The position numbers were made by a program, and so were the translations under genes. The notes beneath the pieces are model-generated. The model made no database searches and was not told where the DNA came from. It worked only from the letters and a program-made list of their open reading frames with translations. From assembly GCF_023155805.1 (NCBI RefSeq), contig NZ_JAKNUW010000009.1, positions 47,372 to 111,371 of the forward strand: a DNA stretch of 64,000 nucleotides, in the 5' to 3' direction. How positions within the stretch are numbered: position 1 is the stretch's first letter; each line of letters starts with the position of its first letter. The DNA comes from Micrococcus lacusdianchii. Lineage in GTDB: Bacteria > Actinomycetota > Actinomycetes > Actinomycetales > Micrococcaceae. This document shows, in pieces, positions 49,505-59,487 of the stretch.

Positions 49505-50059
49505 ATGATCATGATGCTCTTCGGCCCGCCGGCGGTTGGGAAGACGACCGTGAGGTGCACCGTCGCCGCGTCCGACTCTCGGCTGTTCCACAATCACATG
49601 ACTATCGAGCCGTTGCTCGAGGTCTTCGTGCGCGGCACGGAGCCGTTCAACGTGCTTGCGGACGAGTTCCCGATCCGCGTGCTCGCGGAGGCCGCCCGTG
49701 CCGGAGTGGACCTCGTGTTCACCCTCGTCTGGAACGGGACCGACCCGGACGACGTCGCGCATCTTAGGTGCTGCGTGGCGGCCGCCGGCGGCGACGCGGC
49801 CTGCATGGAGCTGCGCGCGGGTATGACTACCCGCCTGCGTCGCAACCGCACGGAGGAACACCTGGCTCACAAGCCGTCCAAGCGGGATCTCGAGTGGTCC
49901 GAGGCCAACGTCCGCGAGATGGAGGCCGGGTAGGTCATGACCATCGCGGACGGCTCGGGCGCGGCGGCGGAGCTGCTCGGTGCCCACCCCCACCTGGTGC
50001 TGGACACGGAGACCCGAACGGCCGAGAAGAGCGCCGACGCCGTGCTGGAGTGGCTGCGC
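49505..50059 (+). pseudogene. P-loop kinase-like ATPase broken by an in-frame TAG
   Basis: This is an AAA/adenylate-kinase-like small-molecule kinase of unknown substrate. MLFGPPAVGKTT holds the Walker A motif, HNHMTIEPLLEVF is a family block, and the C-terminal part has KPSKRDLEWSEANVREMEAG. A TAG at 49931-49933 then interrupts the frame. The same frame goes on as VMTIADGSGAAAELLGAHPH, LVLDTETRTAEKSADAVLEW, which is the natural C-terminal strand and helix. A Tyr codon at the TAG position would restore it. The expected stop after VLEWLR (about 50059) is also missing, with the frame open far into antisense of proC. Translated product: 142 residues. Confidence 0.75.
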
Positions 50060-50089
50060 CCACCCGGGGTCGCCGCACGCCGCCGGACG

Positions 50090-50932
50090 TCAGCCCGCGA
50101 GCTCCTCGCCCATCTCCCGGTCGCGGGCGGCAGCGGCGTCCATGGCCTCGGCCACGAGCCGCTCGAACCCGCCCTCCTGCAGCGTGGCCACCGCGCGCTC
50201 GGTGGTGCCGTTCGGGCTCATCACGGCCCGGCGCAGCGTCTCCGCCCGCTCCTCCCCCTGGACCAGCATGGTGCCGGCGCCCTTCACGGTGGCCGCGGCC
50301 ATGGCCTCTGCGGCCTGGGGCGGCAGGCCCAGATGGCCGGCGTGCGCGGCGATCGCCTCGGCGAGCAGGAACACGTAGGCGGGGGCCGAGCCCGCAGCCG
50401 CCACGACGGCGGACAGCTGCTCCTCCGTCACCGGCACCACCAGGCCCGAGCCGGAGAACAGGGACTCCACGAGCGCGCGCTGCTCCTCGGTGACACCCGC
50501 GGCGGGTGCCACGCCGACCACGCCGCAGCCCACGGTGAGCGGCGTGTTCGGCATGGTGCGCACGAGCGGCTGGCCCGCCGGCAGAGCCGCGGCGATGGTC
50601 TCCGCACGCACGCCGGCGGCCACCGACACCACGACCGTCTCTGGGCGCAGGGCCGGGGCGATCTGCCGGGCGGTGGCCACGATGTCCTTGGGCTTGACGC
50701 CGAGCAACACCACGTCCGCCTCCCGCACCGCGGTGAGGTTGGCGTCGGGGTCCTCCTCGGACGAGTGCACGGTCACGCCGTGCTTCGCCGCCCGCTCCTG
50801 CGCCGAGTCGGCGCTGCGGGTCGTGGCGGAGATACGGTCCGGCGTCGTGACGGAGGCGGCGAGCAGGCCGGTGAGGATGGCGCCGGTCATGGAGCCGAGG
50901 CCGAGGATCGCGAGGCGGGGCTGGGAGGTCAT
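50090..50932 (-). CDS. proC: ProC, pyrroline-5-carboxylate reductase
   Basis: ProC catalyses the last step of proline synthesis with NADPH. The Rossmann motif LAILGLGSMTGAILTGLL is at residues 7-24. GVKPKDI is conserved, and the C-terminal dimer segment contains AGSAPAYVFLLAEAI and SPNGTTERAVATLQEGG. Length is 280 aa. The start ATG at 50932 follows GGAAAGG. It lies 52 bp downstream of the TIM-barrel gene in the same direction, and the pair may be co-transcribed. Slight variation from the E. coli consensus (MTGAIL in place of MGxAM) is common in actinobacteria. Confidence 0.93.
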   Translation of the reverse strand: MTSQPRLAILGLGSMTGAILTGLLAASVTTPDRISATTRSADSAQERAAKHGVTVHSSEEDPDANLTAVREADVVLLGVKPKDIVATARQIAPALRPETVVVSVAAGVRAETIAAALPAGQPLVRTMPNTPLTVGCGVVGVAPAAGVTEEQRALVESLFSGSGLVVPVTEEQLSAVVAAAGSAPAYVFLLAEAIAAHAGHLGLPPQAAEAMAAATVKGAGTMLVQGEERAETLRRAVMSPNGTTERAVATLQEGGFERLVAEAMDAAAARDREMGEELAG

Positions 50933-50984
50933 GGTCGGTCCTTTCCGTGGGGGTCCGTGGGAGGGGCGACGGCGGCCGCCCGGG

Positions 50985-51881
50985 TCAGTCGTCGCGCCCG
51001 CCGAGGTGCTCGCGAGCGAAAGCCAGGGAGGCGGCGAGCTTCTCCTCGCGCTCGCCGGCGTAGGTCACACCGCGGGTGCCGACCTCCACGCACACCGAGC
51101 CGGCCAGTCCCTCACGGCCCAGGAACCGCAGGGACTCGGCCACGTTCTGGGTGCCCTCGCCGGGGACGAGGTGGGCGTCCTTGGTGCCGTCCACGCCGTC
51201 GGTGAGGTGCACGTGGCGCAGGCGCCGGCCCAGGCCCCGGACGTTCGCCAGCGAGTCCTCACGGGCGATCGCCGCATGGGAGAAGTCCCACGTGACGTGC
51301 TCGTACGGCTCGGGCACGGGGTCCCAGTGCGGCAGGTACATCGTCAGCTCGCGGCCGCGGGCGCGCCACGGGTACATGTTCTCCACCGCGATCACCACGC
51401 CCGTCTCCACCATGATCTCGGCGATGCGCCGGGCGAACTGGGACGCGTACCCGCCCTGCCAGCGGAACGGCGGGTGGGCCACCACGGTGCGGGCGCCCAC
51501 CGCGCGGGCGAGCTCCACGGAGCGCTCGATCTTGGACCAGGCCGTGCCCCACACCTGCTGCGTGAACAGCAGGGTGGGCGCGTGGATCGAGTCGATCCGC
51601 ATGCCGGTGCGCTCCGCGAGCGTGGTCAGACGGTCCGCGTCCTGGCTGTACGCGTTGTGGGTGACCATCACCTCCACGCCGTCGTAACCGAGGTCCTGGG
51701 CCAGGGCGAACACGTCCTGCGTGCCCAGCGGGAACACCGAGGAGGAGGACAGGGTCACGGGGATGTCCGTGCCGCGGCGGACCTCCGGGGTCAGGTGCTC
51801 GGTCGAGACCATCGGCGGGGCGAGCCGCGGCTCCCCGGGCAGACGCGCGTGGGAGCCGGCGCCCGACGTCGGCACGGTCAT
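50985..51881 (-). CDS. Sugar-phosphate isomerase/epimerase (xylose isomerase-like TIM barrel)
   Basis: This TIM-barrel protein has divalent-metal-binding motifs of the AP-endonuclease-2 superfamily: DGVEVMVTHN, IDSIHAPTLLF, IAVENMYPW and HVTWDFSHAAIA, with VHLTDGVDG and VCVEVGTRG. Length is 298 aa. Substrate is unknown. The ATG at 51881 lies 1 bp after the Ppx stop, so it is co-translated with that gene. The order topA-ppx-isomerase-proC is seen in many actinobacteria, and it may be linked to stress or polyphosphate metabolism; this is inference. The N-terminal 25 residues are probably disordered. Confidence 0.8.
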   Translation of the reverse strand: MTVPTSGAGSHARLPGEPRLAPPMVSTEHLTPEVRRGTDIPVTLSSSSVFPLGTQDVFALAQDLGYDGVEVMVTHNAYSQDADRLTTLAERTGMRIDSIHAPTLLFTQQVWGTAWSKIERSVELARAVGARTVVAHPPFRWQGGYASQFARRIAEIMVETGVVIAVENMYPWRARGRELTMYLPHWDPVPEPYEHVTWDFSHAAIAREDSLANVRGLGRRLRHVHLTDGVDGTKDAHLVPGEGTQNVAESLRFLGREGLAGSVCVEVGTRGVTYAGEREEKLAASLAFAREHLGGRDD

Positions 51882-51882
51882 C

Positions 51883-52905
51883 TCAGCGCACTCCCAGGCG
51901 CAGGCCCGGCAGCAGCGAGTCCGTGTTGAGGTTGATGTGGCCGACCCCGCGGCCGCCGTCCCGCGTGAGGTGGCCCTCGAGCATGAGGGCGTCGAGCCGG
52001 TTGAGGATCAGGCCCTCGCGCAGCGCCCACGGGCAGATCTCCAGCTGGGCCACGCCGAACGTGCGCATCGCGGCCAGCGCGACGACGGCGCCCGCCAGCA
52101 CCTGGGGCGCGCGGACCTCGGAGACACCGGGCAGCTCGGCCCGCTCGTCCCACGTCATGGCGGCCAGGCGATTGACCCACAGCTGCAGGTCGTCGGCGCG
52201 CAGGTGGCGCTTCACGTGCGGGCCCGCCGCGGACGGGGCGGCGCCCGTGAGGCGGGCGAGGGACCGGAACGTCTTGGACGTGGCGGTGACGGCGAGCGGG
52301 GCCTCCGTGGGAGGGAACCGGGTGAACGCCTCCTCGAGGCGCGCCTCCACGTGCTTGCGCAGCCGCTTGACGCCCTTGGGGCTGGGCGGGTCGTCCGGCA
52401 GCCACTCGCGGGTGAGCCGGCCCGCCCCCAGGGGCAGGGAGACGGCATGGCTGGGCAGCTCGTCCTGGCCGTAGGCGATCTCGAAGGAGCCGCCACCGAT
52501 GTCGAAGTTCAGGATCGAGCCGGTGCCCCACCCCTGCCAGCGGCGCACCGCGAAGTACGTCATCGCGGCCTCCTGCTCGCCGGAGAGCTCCATGAGGTGG
52601 ACCCCGGTCTCCGCCTCCACGCGGGCCAGCACCGCGGGCCCGTTGGCGGCCTCGCGGATGGCGGAGGTGCAGAAGGAGATCATGTCCTCCGCCTCGTGCT
52701 CTTCGGCGAAGGCCACGGCCTCGCCGATGAACCCGACCAGCTCGTCCTGGCCCTCGGTGCTGATCGCGCCGTCGTCGTCCAGGAAGAGGATCAGCGGCAG
52801 GGAGCGCTTGTGGTCGGCGTACGGGGTCGGCCGGGCGCCCGCGTGCGCCTCCACTAGGAGCAGGTGCACGGTGTTGGACCCGATGTCCAGGACGCCGAGG
52901 CGCAC
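51883..52905 (-). CDS. ppx: Ppx/GppA family phosphatase
   Basis: This is an exopolyphosphatase or pppGpp phosphatase of the ASKHA fold. [13 protein letters not shown] (residues 7-19) is phosphate-binding loop 1. [16 protein letters not shown] and [13 protein letters not shown] are loop 2 and its partners, with an activity-linked Glu in the SGEQEAAM segment. Length is 340 aa. The start is GTG at 52905, 4 bp after the topA stop. Actinobacterial one-domain Ppx enzymes mostly act on short polyphosphate chains or ppGpp. Its position after topA is conserved. Confidence 0.9.
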   Translation of the reverse strand: MRLGVLDIGSNTVHLLLVEAHAGARPTPYADHKRSLPLILFLDDDGAISTEGQDELVGFIGEAVAFAEEHEAEDMISFCTSAIREAANGPAVLARVEAETGVHLMELSGEQEAAMTYFAVRRWQGWGTGSILNFDIGGGSFEIAYGQDELPSHAVSLPLGAGRLTREWLPDDPPSPKGVKRLRKHVEARLEEAFTRFPPTEAPLAVTATSKTFRSLARLTGAAPSAAGPHVKRHLRADDLQLWVNRLAAMTWDERAELPGVSEVRAPQVLAGAVVALAAMRTFGVAQLEICPWALREGLILNRLDALMLEGHLTRDGGRGVGHINLNTDSLLPGLRLGVR

Positions 52906-52909
52906 GCGC

Positions 52910-55765
52910 TCAGCCCTTCTTCCGGGCGGCCGGCTTCGCGGCAGTGGTCTTCTTGGCGGCGGTGTTCTTCGCGGCCGGCTTCCGGGCCGGGGCCTTCTTC
53001 GTGGCCGGGCCCTTGGCGCGCTTGTCCGCGAGCAGCTGGTAGGCCTCCTCCGCCGTGAGCTCCTCGGGCTGGCGGCCGCGCGGGACGGTGATGTTGGTGA
53101 CGCCGTCCGTGATGTACGGGCCGAAGCGGCCCTCCTTCACGGTGACCTTCTTGCCGGAGACCGGGTCCTCGCCGAACTCGGCCAGCGGCGGCTTGGCGGC
53201 CCCGCGGCCACGCTGCTTCGGCTGGGCGTAGATCTCGAGGGCCTGCTCCTGCGTGATGCTGAAGATCTGGTCCTCGGACTCGAGCGAGCGCGAGTCCGAG
53301 CCCTTCTTCAGGTAGGGCCCGAAGCGCCCGTTCTGGGCGGTGATGACCTCGCCCTCGGCGTCCGCGCCCACGACGCGCGGCAGGGACATCAGCTGCAGCG
53401 CCTGCTCGAGGGTCACGGTGTCCACGGACATGCTCGTGAAGAGGGAGCCGGTGCGGGGCTTCTCCTTGGCCGGCTTCTTCTTCGGCTTGGGCTTGCCGTT
53501 CTTGTAGTACTCGGTGGGCTGCGCGTCGAGCCAGGCCTGCAGCTCCTCCTCGGTCATCTCGGGGATGACCTCGGTGACGTAGGGCCCGTAGCGCCCATCC
53601 TTGGCGACGACGGTCCGGCCCGTCTCCGGGTCCGTGCCGAGCTCGCGCTCGGAGGGCTGGGCGGTGGCGAACAGCTCCTCGGCCTTGGCCGGCGTCAGCT
53701 CGTCCGGGGCCAGGTCCTCGGGGACGTTGGCGCGCTCCGGCGCGGTGCCCTCCGGGGCCCCTTCGGGGAGGCGGCGCTCGAGGTACGGGCCGTACTGGCC
53801 CACGCGCAGCGTGATGTCCTCGGTGACGGGCAGGGAGTTGACGGCCCGGGCGTCGATCTCGCCGAGGTTCTCCACGACGTTCTTGAGCCCCTCCACGCCC
53901 CGCTCGGTCTGCTCGGCGGGGGCGCCGAAGTAGAACGTCTGCAGCCAGGCCTCACGGGCCAGCTCGCCGGCGGCGATGCGGTCCAGGTCGTCCTCCATGC
54001 GGGCCGTGAAGTCGTAGTCGACGTACGTGGCGAAGTGGTCCTCGAGCAGGCCGATCACGGCGAACGCGGTCCAGGACGGCACCAGGGCGTTGCCGCGCTT
54101 GGTCACGTAGCCGCGGTCCATGATCGTGGAGATCGTGGGCGCGTAGGTGGACGGGCGGCCGATCTCGCGGCGCTCCAGCTCGGCGACGATCGAGGCCTCC
54201 GTGTAGCGCGCCGGCGGGGAGGTCTCGTGCCCGGTCGGCTCGATCGGGGCGCCCGTGAGGGTCTCCCCCTCCCCGACCTGCGGCAGGCGGCGGCCCACGG
54301 AGTCCTTGTCCTCCGCGTCCTCCTTCTCCACGTCCCGGCCCTCCTCGTAGGCGTCGAGGAAGCCCTTGAACGTGATCACGGTGCCGGAGGCGGCGAACTG
54401 GGCCGTCCGGCCGTCCTCGGCCGTGGCGGAGAAGCGCAGCGTGGCGGTGTAGCCCTTGGCGTCGGCCATCTGCGACGCCACGGTGCGCTTCCAGATCAGC
54501 TCGTAGAGCCGGAACTCGTCCGGCCGCAGCTCGGCCTTGACCTGCGCGGGCGTGCGGAAGGCGTCGCCCGCCGGGCGGATGGCCTCGTGGGCCTCCTGTG
54601 CGTTCTCGGAGCGCTTGGCGTAGACGCGGGGCTTGTCCGGCACGGACGCCGCGCCGTAGAGCTCGGTGGCCTGCGTCCGGGCGGCGCCGATCGCCTCCTG
54701 GGAGAGGTTCACCGAGTCCGTGCGCATGTAGGTGATGTAGCCGTTCTCGTACAGGCGCTGGGCCACCTGCATGGACACCCGCGAGCTCATGCGCAGCTTG
54801 CGGGAGGCCTCCTGCTGGAGCGTGGAGGTGGTGAACGGGGCCGCCGGCCGCCGGGTGTACGGCTTGTCCTCCACGGCATCCACCGTGAAGTCCTTGCCGG
54901 CCAGGCCCGCGGCCAGCGACGACGCCGCCGCCTCGTCCAGGTGCGTCACCTTGCCGGCGGCGGAGTCCTTGAGCGCGCCGGCGTCCGTGAAGTCGCGGCC
55001 GGTGGCCACGCGGGAGCCGTCCACCGTGCTGAGGCGGGCCGTGAACGAGCTGCCCACGGCGTCCGCGGCCTGCGCGCCCTCGGCCACCGTGAAGGTGCCC
55101 TCCACACCCCAGTAGCGGGCGGAGACGAAGGCCATGCGCTCGCGCTCGCGCTCGACGACGAGGCGGGTGGCCACCGACTGCACGCGGCCCGCCGAGAGCC
55201 CGCGGGAGACCTTGCGCCACAGCACGGGCGAGAGCTCGTAGCCGAACAGGCGGTCCAGGATGCGGCGGGTCTCCTGCGCGTCCACGAGGTGGGTGTCCAG
55301 CTCGCGGATGTTCTCGAGGCCGCGGCGCACGCCCTCCTTGGTGATCTCGCCGAAGGTCATCCGGTACACGGGGACCTTGGGCTTGAGGGTGTCCAGCAGG
55401 TGCCACGCGATGGCCTCGCCCTCGCGGTCCGCATCGGTGGCGAGGTAGAGGGCGTCCGCGTCCTTAAGCTCGCGCTTGAGCTCGGTGACCTTCTTCTTCT
55501 TGTCCGGGTGCACCACGTAGTACGGCGTGAAGCCGTGGTCCGTGTCCACCGCGAACTTGCCGTAGGGACCCTTCTTCATGTCCGCCGGCAGGTCCGAGGG
55601 CTTGGGCAGGTCCCGGATGTGGCCCACGGACGAGTCCACCACCCAGCCGGAGCCCACCGCGTTCAGGTACTTCGCGATGGACTTGCTCTTGGCCGGGGAC
55701 TCCACGATGACCAGCTTCTTGCCCTCGGGCGTGGAGCCGGTCCTGGACGCGGATGCAGGGGACAA
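52910..55765 (-). CDS. topA: DNA topoisomerase I
   Basis: TopA relaxes negative supercoils. The Toprim domain starts [17 protein letters not shown] (residues 18-34) with the acidic triad in [15 protein letters not shown]. The catalytic Tyr346 lies in [24 protein letters not shown] is conserved. Instead of zinc fingers, the C-terminal region has repeated GRYGPY / GRFGPY units (four visible) and ends in a Lys/Ala-rich tail ([17 protein letters not shown]), as in mycobacterial TopA. Length is 951 aa. TTG at 55765 with AGGAGG upstream is used; no ATG or GTG nearby gives a full N-terminus. It is first in the topA-ppx-isomerase group. Confidence 0.95.
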   Translation of the reverse strand: MSPASASRTGSTPEGKKLVIVESPAKSKSIAKYLNAVGSGWVVDSSVGHIRDLPKPSDLPADMKKGPYGKFAVDTDHGFTPYYVVHPDKKKKVTELKRELKDADALYLATDADREGEAIAWHLLDTLKPKVPVYRMTFGEITKEGVRRGLENIRELDTHLVDAQETRRILDRLFGYELSPVLWRKVSRGLSAGRVQSVATRLVVERERERMAFVSARYWGVEGTFTVAEGAQAADAVGSSFTARLSTVDGSRVATGRDFTDAGALKDSAAGKVTHLDEAAASSLAAGLAGKDFTVDAVEDKPYTRRPAAPFTTSTLQQEASRKLRMSSRVSMQVAQRLYENGYITYMRTDSVNLSQEAIGAARTQATELYGAASVPDKPRVYAKRSENAQEAHEAIRPAGDAFRTPAQVKAELRPDEFRLYELIWKRTVASQMADAKGYTATLRFSATAEDGRTAQFAASGTVITFKGFLDAYEEGRDVEKEDAEDKDSVGRRLPQVGEGETLTGAPIEPTGHETSPPARYTEASIVAELERREIGRPSTYAPTISTIMDRGYVTKRGNALVPSWTAFAVIGLLEDHFATYVDYDFTARMEDDLDRIAAGELAREAWLQTFYFGAPAEQTERGVEGLKNVVENLGEIDARAVNSLPVTEDITLRVGQYGPYLERRLPEGAPEGTAPERANVPEDLAPDELTPAKAEELFATAQPSERELGTDPETGRTVVAKDGRYGPYVTEVIPEMTEEELQAWLDAQPTEYYKNGKPKPKKKPAKEKPRTGSLFTSMSVDTVTLEQALQLMSLPRVVGADAEGEVITAQNGRFGPYLKKGSDSRSLESEDQIFSITQEQALEIYAQPKQRGRGAAKPPLAEFGEDPVSGKKVTVKEGRFGPYITDGVTNITVPRGRQPEELTAEEAYQLLADKRAKGPATKKAPARKPAAKNTAAKKTTAAKPAARKKG

Positions 55766-55830
55766 GGGGGGTTCCTCCTCGGACGGGGATGGGCGGGACC
55801 GCCGACGACGGCGCCGCTCCGGCGCCCGTC

Positions 55831-55836
55831 ATCCTA
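55831..55836 (-). promoter_or_regulatory. -10 box (TAGGAT) of the topA operon
   Basis: TAGGAT on the minus strand lies about 65 bp before the topA TTG start. TAGTGT 15 bp further upstream could be a second -10 box. No clear -35. Confidence 0.35.
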
Positions 55837-55929
55837 CGGGCCGATCCCTCCACACTATCCACATCCGGCGGACGCCGTACGGCGCGGGGGTGCGGGCGGT
55901 GGACGACGGCGACGGGCCACGGGGCATCG

Positions 55930-55985
55930 CGAGCGTTGGGGTGGGCATGCATCGGAGCCGGGATGCATGCCCAGCCCAACGCTCG
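55930..55985. repeat. 24-bp inverted repeat in intergenic gap
   Basis: The arms (55930-55953 and 55962-55985) pair at 23 of 24 positions around an 8-nt loop. It lies in the gap between topA and the methyltransferase gene. The inner ends are GCATGCATC-type. It would form a strong RNA hairpin for the methyltransferase transcript, which ends 58 bp away; it may also be a chromosomal repeat. Confidence 0.65.
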
Positions 55986-56043
55986 GCGAAGGGGCGGGGG
56001 GCAGGGCAGCGGGTGGATGCGACGGCGCACGGCCGGCGTCGCG

Positions 56044-57684
56044 TCAGGCCTCCACCAGGAACCCGTCCTCGTAGAGCTCGCGGATCGCCGCCAGCAGGCC
56101 GGCCCGGCCGGCCTCGTCGAACTCCAGCAGCGCGGCGACCGCGCCCACCAGCTGCCCCACGGACAGCTCGCCGTCGCTGGCCGAGAGGACGCCCGCCGTC
56201 GCGGTGTCCAGGCGCGCCACGCGCCGGAACCCGGAGCCCTGCCGGGCCAGGATCACCTCGGGGTGCTCGGCGCCGAACCGCTGGTGCCGCTCCTCGGTGA
56301 CGTCCGCGGCGACCTCCAGGTGCAGGGCGCGCAGGGCGGCCAGTGCCGGGTCGCCGGGCGCCTCACCCGCGTCCGCGGTCGCCAGCCGGTCCCGGCGGGC
56401 GACGGCGGCGGCCCAGGCCCCGCCGATCGCGTCGTCGATCGGCTGGGTGAGCTCCTCCACCACGGTCCATGCCCGGCCCTGGGAGCCGTCCTCCACAGGA
56501 CGCCTCAGCCACACGTGGCCGAAGCCGACGCCGGCGACGCCCCGGGCCGCGAAGTCCGCCAGGTAGCCCCGGTAGGCGGCCTCGTAGGCCGAGGGATCCA
56601 GCTCGAGCGAGGAGTCCTGCAGCCACGTCTCGGCGTAGCCGGCTGCGTCCTGGAGGTCGCGCTGCACGATCCAGGCCTGCATCCCCGGGGCCACCCAGGA
56701 GCGGGGGCGGGCGGCCCAGTCGGAGGCGGCGGGGCCGTCGTCGTCGGCCGTCGAGGTCGAGGCCGCCGCCGGGATCTCCCAGTTGGCGAGCAGGTGCGCG
56801 GTGCCACCGGGGGTCAGGTGCGCCGTAACCGCGGCGATGAACTCCGCGACGAGGCGGTCCCCCTCGCGGCCGCCGTCGCGGTAGACCATCACCGGCGCGT
56901 CCGGGTCGGTGCGCGGGGTGATCACGAACGGCGGGTTGGAGGCCACCAGGTCGAACCGGCGGCCGGCCACCGGCTCGAGCATGTCCCCGACGAGCAGCTC
57001 CACGCGCTCCTCCGGATGCTCGCGGTCCAGGCCGAGGACGTCCGCATTGAGCAGCAGGTTGAACCGGGTGAACTCGAGGCAGCGCGGGGCAAGATCCGTG
57101 GCGGTGACGTGCCGGGAGTGGGCGAGCAGGTGGAGGGTCTGGATGCCGCAGCCGGCGCCGACGTCCAGGGCGGTGTCCACGGGGCGGCGGTGCACGGCTC
57201 CGGCCAGGGTGAGCGAGGCACGGCCGACGCCGAGGACGTGCTCCGCCGGTAGGGGTCCGCGCCGCTGCAGGGCGGTCTGGTCCGAGGCCACCCACATCCG
57301 GCCGGGCTCGTCCGTCGCATAGGGCGAGAGGTCGCACGTGGCCCGGACGGCGCCCGCCGGGTCGCCGGGGCGGCCGTCGACGACGAGCCCGGCCTCCCGC
57401 AGCCCGGCCAGCCCCAGCGCGGGGACGGCTGCCGCGAGGTCCGCGGCGGGCACGGGGTCGCCCAGCATGAAGGCGCCGACGACTGCGGCCAGCGGGCGGT
57501 CCTCGGGCGCCACGCCGGCGGCGCGCACGGCACGGGCCGCCTCGGCGTGCTCGCGGTCCAGGGCGGTCACGGCCATCGGGCCCAGCAGGGCCTCGACGGC
57601 CTCGGAAGTGTACGGCAGGGCGGCGAGGTCCGCCGCGAGCGCGGCCCCCGTCGACGGGGTCAGGACGGGGGCGGGCAGGCTCAT
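56044..57684 (-). CDS. SAM-dependent methyltransferase, N6-adenine/RlmG-like motif
   Basis: This is a class I SAM methyltransferase of 546 residues. Motif I is [16 protein letters not shown], and SNPPFVITP is the NPPF catalytic motif of enzymes that methylate exocyclic amino groups of bases or glutamine. An N-terminal helical region precedes the MTase domain, and an all-alpha C-terminal domain follows. The ATG at 57684 overlaps the TrhO stop (ATGA), so the two are translationally coupled. An RNA substrate is suggested by that neighbour but is inference. It resembles the DUF7059-type actinobacterial proteins, so the target is unassigned. Confidence 0.8.
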   Translation of the reverse strand: MSLPAPVLTPSTGAALAADLAALPYTSEAVEALLGPMAVTALDREHAEAARAVRAAGVAPEDRPLAAVVGAFMLGDPVPAADLAAAVPALGLAGLREAGLVVDGRPGDPAGAVRATCDLSPYATDEPGRMWVASDQTALQRRGPLPAEHVLGVGRASLTLAGAVHRRPVDTALDVGAGCGIQTLHLLAHSRHVTATDLAPRCLEFTRFNLLLNADVLGLDREHPEERVELLVGDMLEPVAGRRFDLVASNPPFVITPRTDPDAPVMVYRDGGREGDRLVAEFIAAVTAHLTPGGTAHLLANWEIPAAASTSTADDDGPAASDWAARPRSWVAPGMQAWIVQRDLQDAAGYAETWLQDSSLELDPSAYEAAYRGYLADFAARGVAGVGFGHVWLRRPVEDGSQGRAWTVVEELTQPIDDAIGGAWAAAVARRDRLATADAGEAPGDPALAALRALHLEVAADVTEERHQRFGAEHPEVILARQGSGFRRVARLDTATAGVLSASDGELSVGQLVGAVAALLEFDEAGRAGLLAAIRELYEDGFLVEA

Positions 57685-58610
57685 GCGGGGGTCCTCTCCA
57701 GGGCGTGGGTGGCGGCGCGGTCCGCGCACACGGGGCAGCGGTGCTCGGGGTGGGCGCCGACGCAGCCGGGGCAGCGGACCTCGAGGGTGGTGCAGGCGCT
57801 GTCGGCGCAGTTGGCCAGGCGGGAGGTGGGCCCGCCGCAGGTGACGCAGCGTCCGAGGGTGGCGGCGTCGTCGGTGAAGCGGACGGACAGGCGGCGGTCG
57901 AACACGGCGAGCTCGCCGTGCCACAGGCCGGCGTCCCCGAAGGCCTCCCCGTAGCGGACGATGCCGCCGTCGATCTGGTAGACCTCCGCGAACCCGCGGT
58001 CCTTGAGCAGCGCGGAGAGGACCTCGCAGCGCACCCCGCCCGTGCAGCAGGAGACCACCGGCGAGTCCCTGAGGTGGTCGAGGGCGCCGGAGTCGACGGC
58101 CGCGAGCAGGTCCCGCGTGGTGTGCGCCTCCGGGACCACGGCCCCCTCGAACCGGCCGATCTGCGCCTCCACCGTGTTCCGGCCGTCCAGGAACACGACC
58201 GGGCGATCGGTGCCCGCACGCTCGGCCACGAGGGCGTGGACGCCCTGCGGGGACAGGTGCTCGCCGGTGCCCACCACGCCGTGCTCGTCCACGCGGACGC
58301 GGCCCGGGGCGCCGAACGCCACGAGCTCCGGCCGCACCTTGACCGACAGACGCGGGAAGTCCTCGGCCGACCCGTCCGACCACTTCACGTCCAGGTCGGC
58401 GAACGCGGGGTGCTCGCGGGTGCCCTTCACGTAGGCCTTGACGGCGTCCACGGGCCCGCCGACCGTGCCGTTGATCCCCTGCGGGGACACGATGATCCGC
58501 CCGGTCAGACCGAGGGAGGCCGCGAGGGTGCGCTGCCAGAGCCGCACCGCCTCCGGGTCGGCGAGCGGGACGAAGCGGTAGTAGAGGACGATGCGGGAGA
58601 CGGTGGTCAT
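57681..58610 (-). CDS. trhO: TrhO, tRNA uridine(34) hydroxylase
   Basis: TrhO is a rhodanese-fold enzyme that forms 5-hydroxyuridine at the tRNA wobble position using oxygen. The first domain carries [13 protein letters not shown] and [13 protein letters not shown]. The rhodanese active site Cys189 is in [17 protein letters not shown]. The C-terminal Cys-rich zinc-like segment contains CVTCGG, CADSAC, CPGCVG and CPVC. Length is 309 aa. The ATG at 58610 lies 8 nt after TAGGCT (leaderless). It begins a two-gene operon with the methyltransferase. Confidence 0.9.
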   Translation of the reverse strand: MTTVSRIVLYYRFVPLADPEAVRLWQRTLAASLGLTGRIIVSPQGINGTVGGPVDAVKAYVKGTREHPAFADLDVKWSDGSAEDFPRLSVKVRPELVAFGAPGRVRVDEHGVVGTGEHLSPQGVHALVAERAGTDRPVVFLDGRNTVEAQIGRFEGAVVPEAHTTRDLLAAVDSGALDHLRDSPVVSCCTGGVRCEVLSALLKDRGFAEVYQIDGGIVRYGEAFGDAGLWHGELAVFDRRLSVRFTDDAATLGRCVTCGGPTSRLANCADSACTTLEVRCPGCVGAHPEHRCPVCADRAATHALERTPA

Positions 58611-58618
58611 CGGCGTCG

Positions 58619-58624
58619 AGCCTA
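58619..58624 (-). promoter_or_regulatory. -10 box (TAGGCT), leaderless trhO
   Basis: TAGGCT on the minus strand lies 8 nt before the ATG at 58610. The divergent TACGCT box of the GNAT gene is 70 bp away. Confidence 0.4.
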
Positions 58625-58707
58625 GTCGGCCGCGCACGGCTCCGAATGTGACGCGGCCCACGGGCAGACCGTGACCGGCGACCCCGCGGGGAAGTACGCT
58701 CGACGGC

Positions 58708-59487
58708 ATGACGCAGAGCATCGACGACACCCTGGTGGGCACGTGGTTCGCCGCGTGGTCCCGCTCCCGCGGCTACGAGACCCGCACCGAGGACGGCCTG
58801 CGCTCGGCGCTGCGCCAGAAGTGGCCGGCCCGGCGCATCCCGGGCGGCTCCGGCCGGGCGACGCTCGACATCCCGATGACGTGGGAGCACATCCTGGTCG
58901 AGCCCGACGCCGCCGCCCTCGCCCCGGCCCTGCGCTCCCTGGAGGAGCAGCCGGACCGCCTGATCACGGTGTTCGGCGAGACCTCCGAGGACCTGACCGC
59001 GGCGGGCCTCCACAACGCCGCCGAACCGGAGCGGTTCATGACCGTGGCCCTGGACCCCGAGGTCCAGGACGTCGAGCTGCCGCTCCTGCCGGAGGGCTAC
59101 GAGGCCCGCGTGGACGAGCCGGTGGAGGGCGCGCGGCGCCTGCGGCTCTACGCGACCGGGGACGCGTCCGCCGCCCCCGACGGCGAGGAGCAGCTCGCCG
59201 GCCTCGGCTGGGTCACCTTCGAGGGCGACACCGCCGTCTACGACCGCATCTGGACCTCTCCGCACTACCGCCGCCGCGGCCTCGGCAGCCTCCTCATGCG
59301 GTACCTGACCAGCGAGGCCCTCAGCGCCGACGCGGACCTCGAGCACGGCCTCCTCGTGGCCTCCCCGGACGGGCAGAAGCTCTACGGCCATCTCGGCTGG
59401 ACCGACCTGGGCCCCGTCAGCCTCTGGACCCGCGCCGAGGACGACGAGGCCGCGGAGGCGGAGCACACCGGCACGATGGGGCGGTGA
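58708..59487 (+). CDS. GNAT N-acetyltransferase
   Basis: This is a GNAT-fold acyltransferase. [20 protein letters not shown] (residues about 178-197) is the acetyl-CoA pyrophosphate-binding motif RRGLG. A N-terminal domain of about 125 residues precedes it ([19 protein letters not shown]). [21 protein letters not shown] is the GNAT C-terminal hallmark. Length is 259 aa. TACGCT lies 7 nt before the ATG at 58708. Its stop overlaps the start of the helicase gene (GTGA), so they form a two-gene operon. Substrate is unknown. Confidence 0.82.
   Translation: MTQSIDDTLVGTWFAAWSRSRGYETRTEDGLRSALRQKWPARRIPGGSGRATLDIPMTWEHILVEPDAAALAPALRSLEEQPDRLITVFGETSEDLTAAGLHNAAEPERFMTVALDPEVQDVELPLLPEGYEARVDEPVEGARRLRLYATGDASAAPDGEEQLAGLGWVTFEGDTAVYDRIWTSPHYRRRGLGSLLMRYLTSEALSADADLEHGLLVASPDGQKLYGHLGWTDLGPVSLWTRAEDDEAAEAEHTGTMGR

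Noticed and set aside
52499..56074. A 1191-codon open frame on the plus strand
   Set aside because: It lies antisense to topA, has no family text and results from the extreme GC skew of codon positions.
57685..59466. In-frame extension of the methyltransferase to 1140 residues
   Set aside because: It lies opposite or out of frame to trhO and the GNAT gene; the ATGA overlap at 57681-57684 marks the start.
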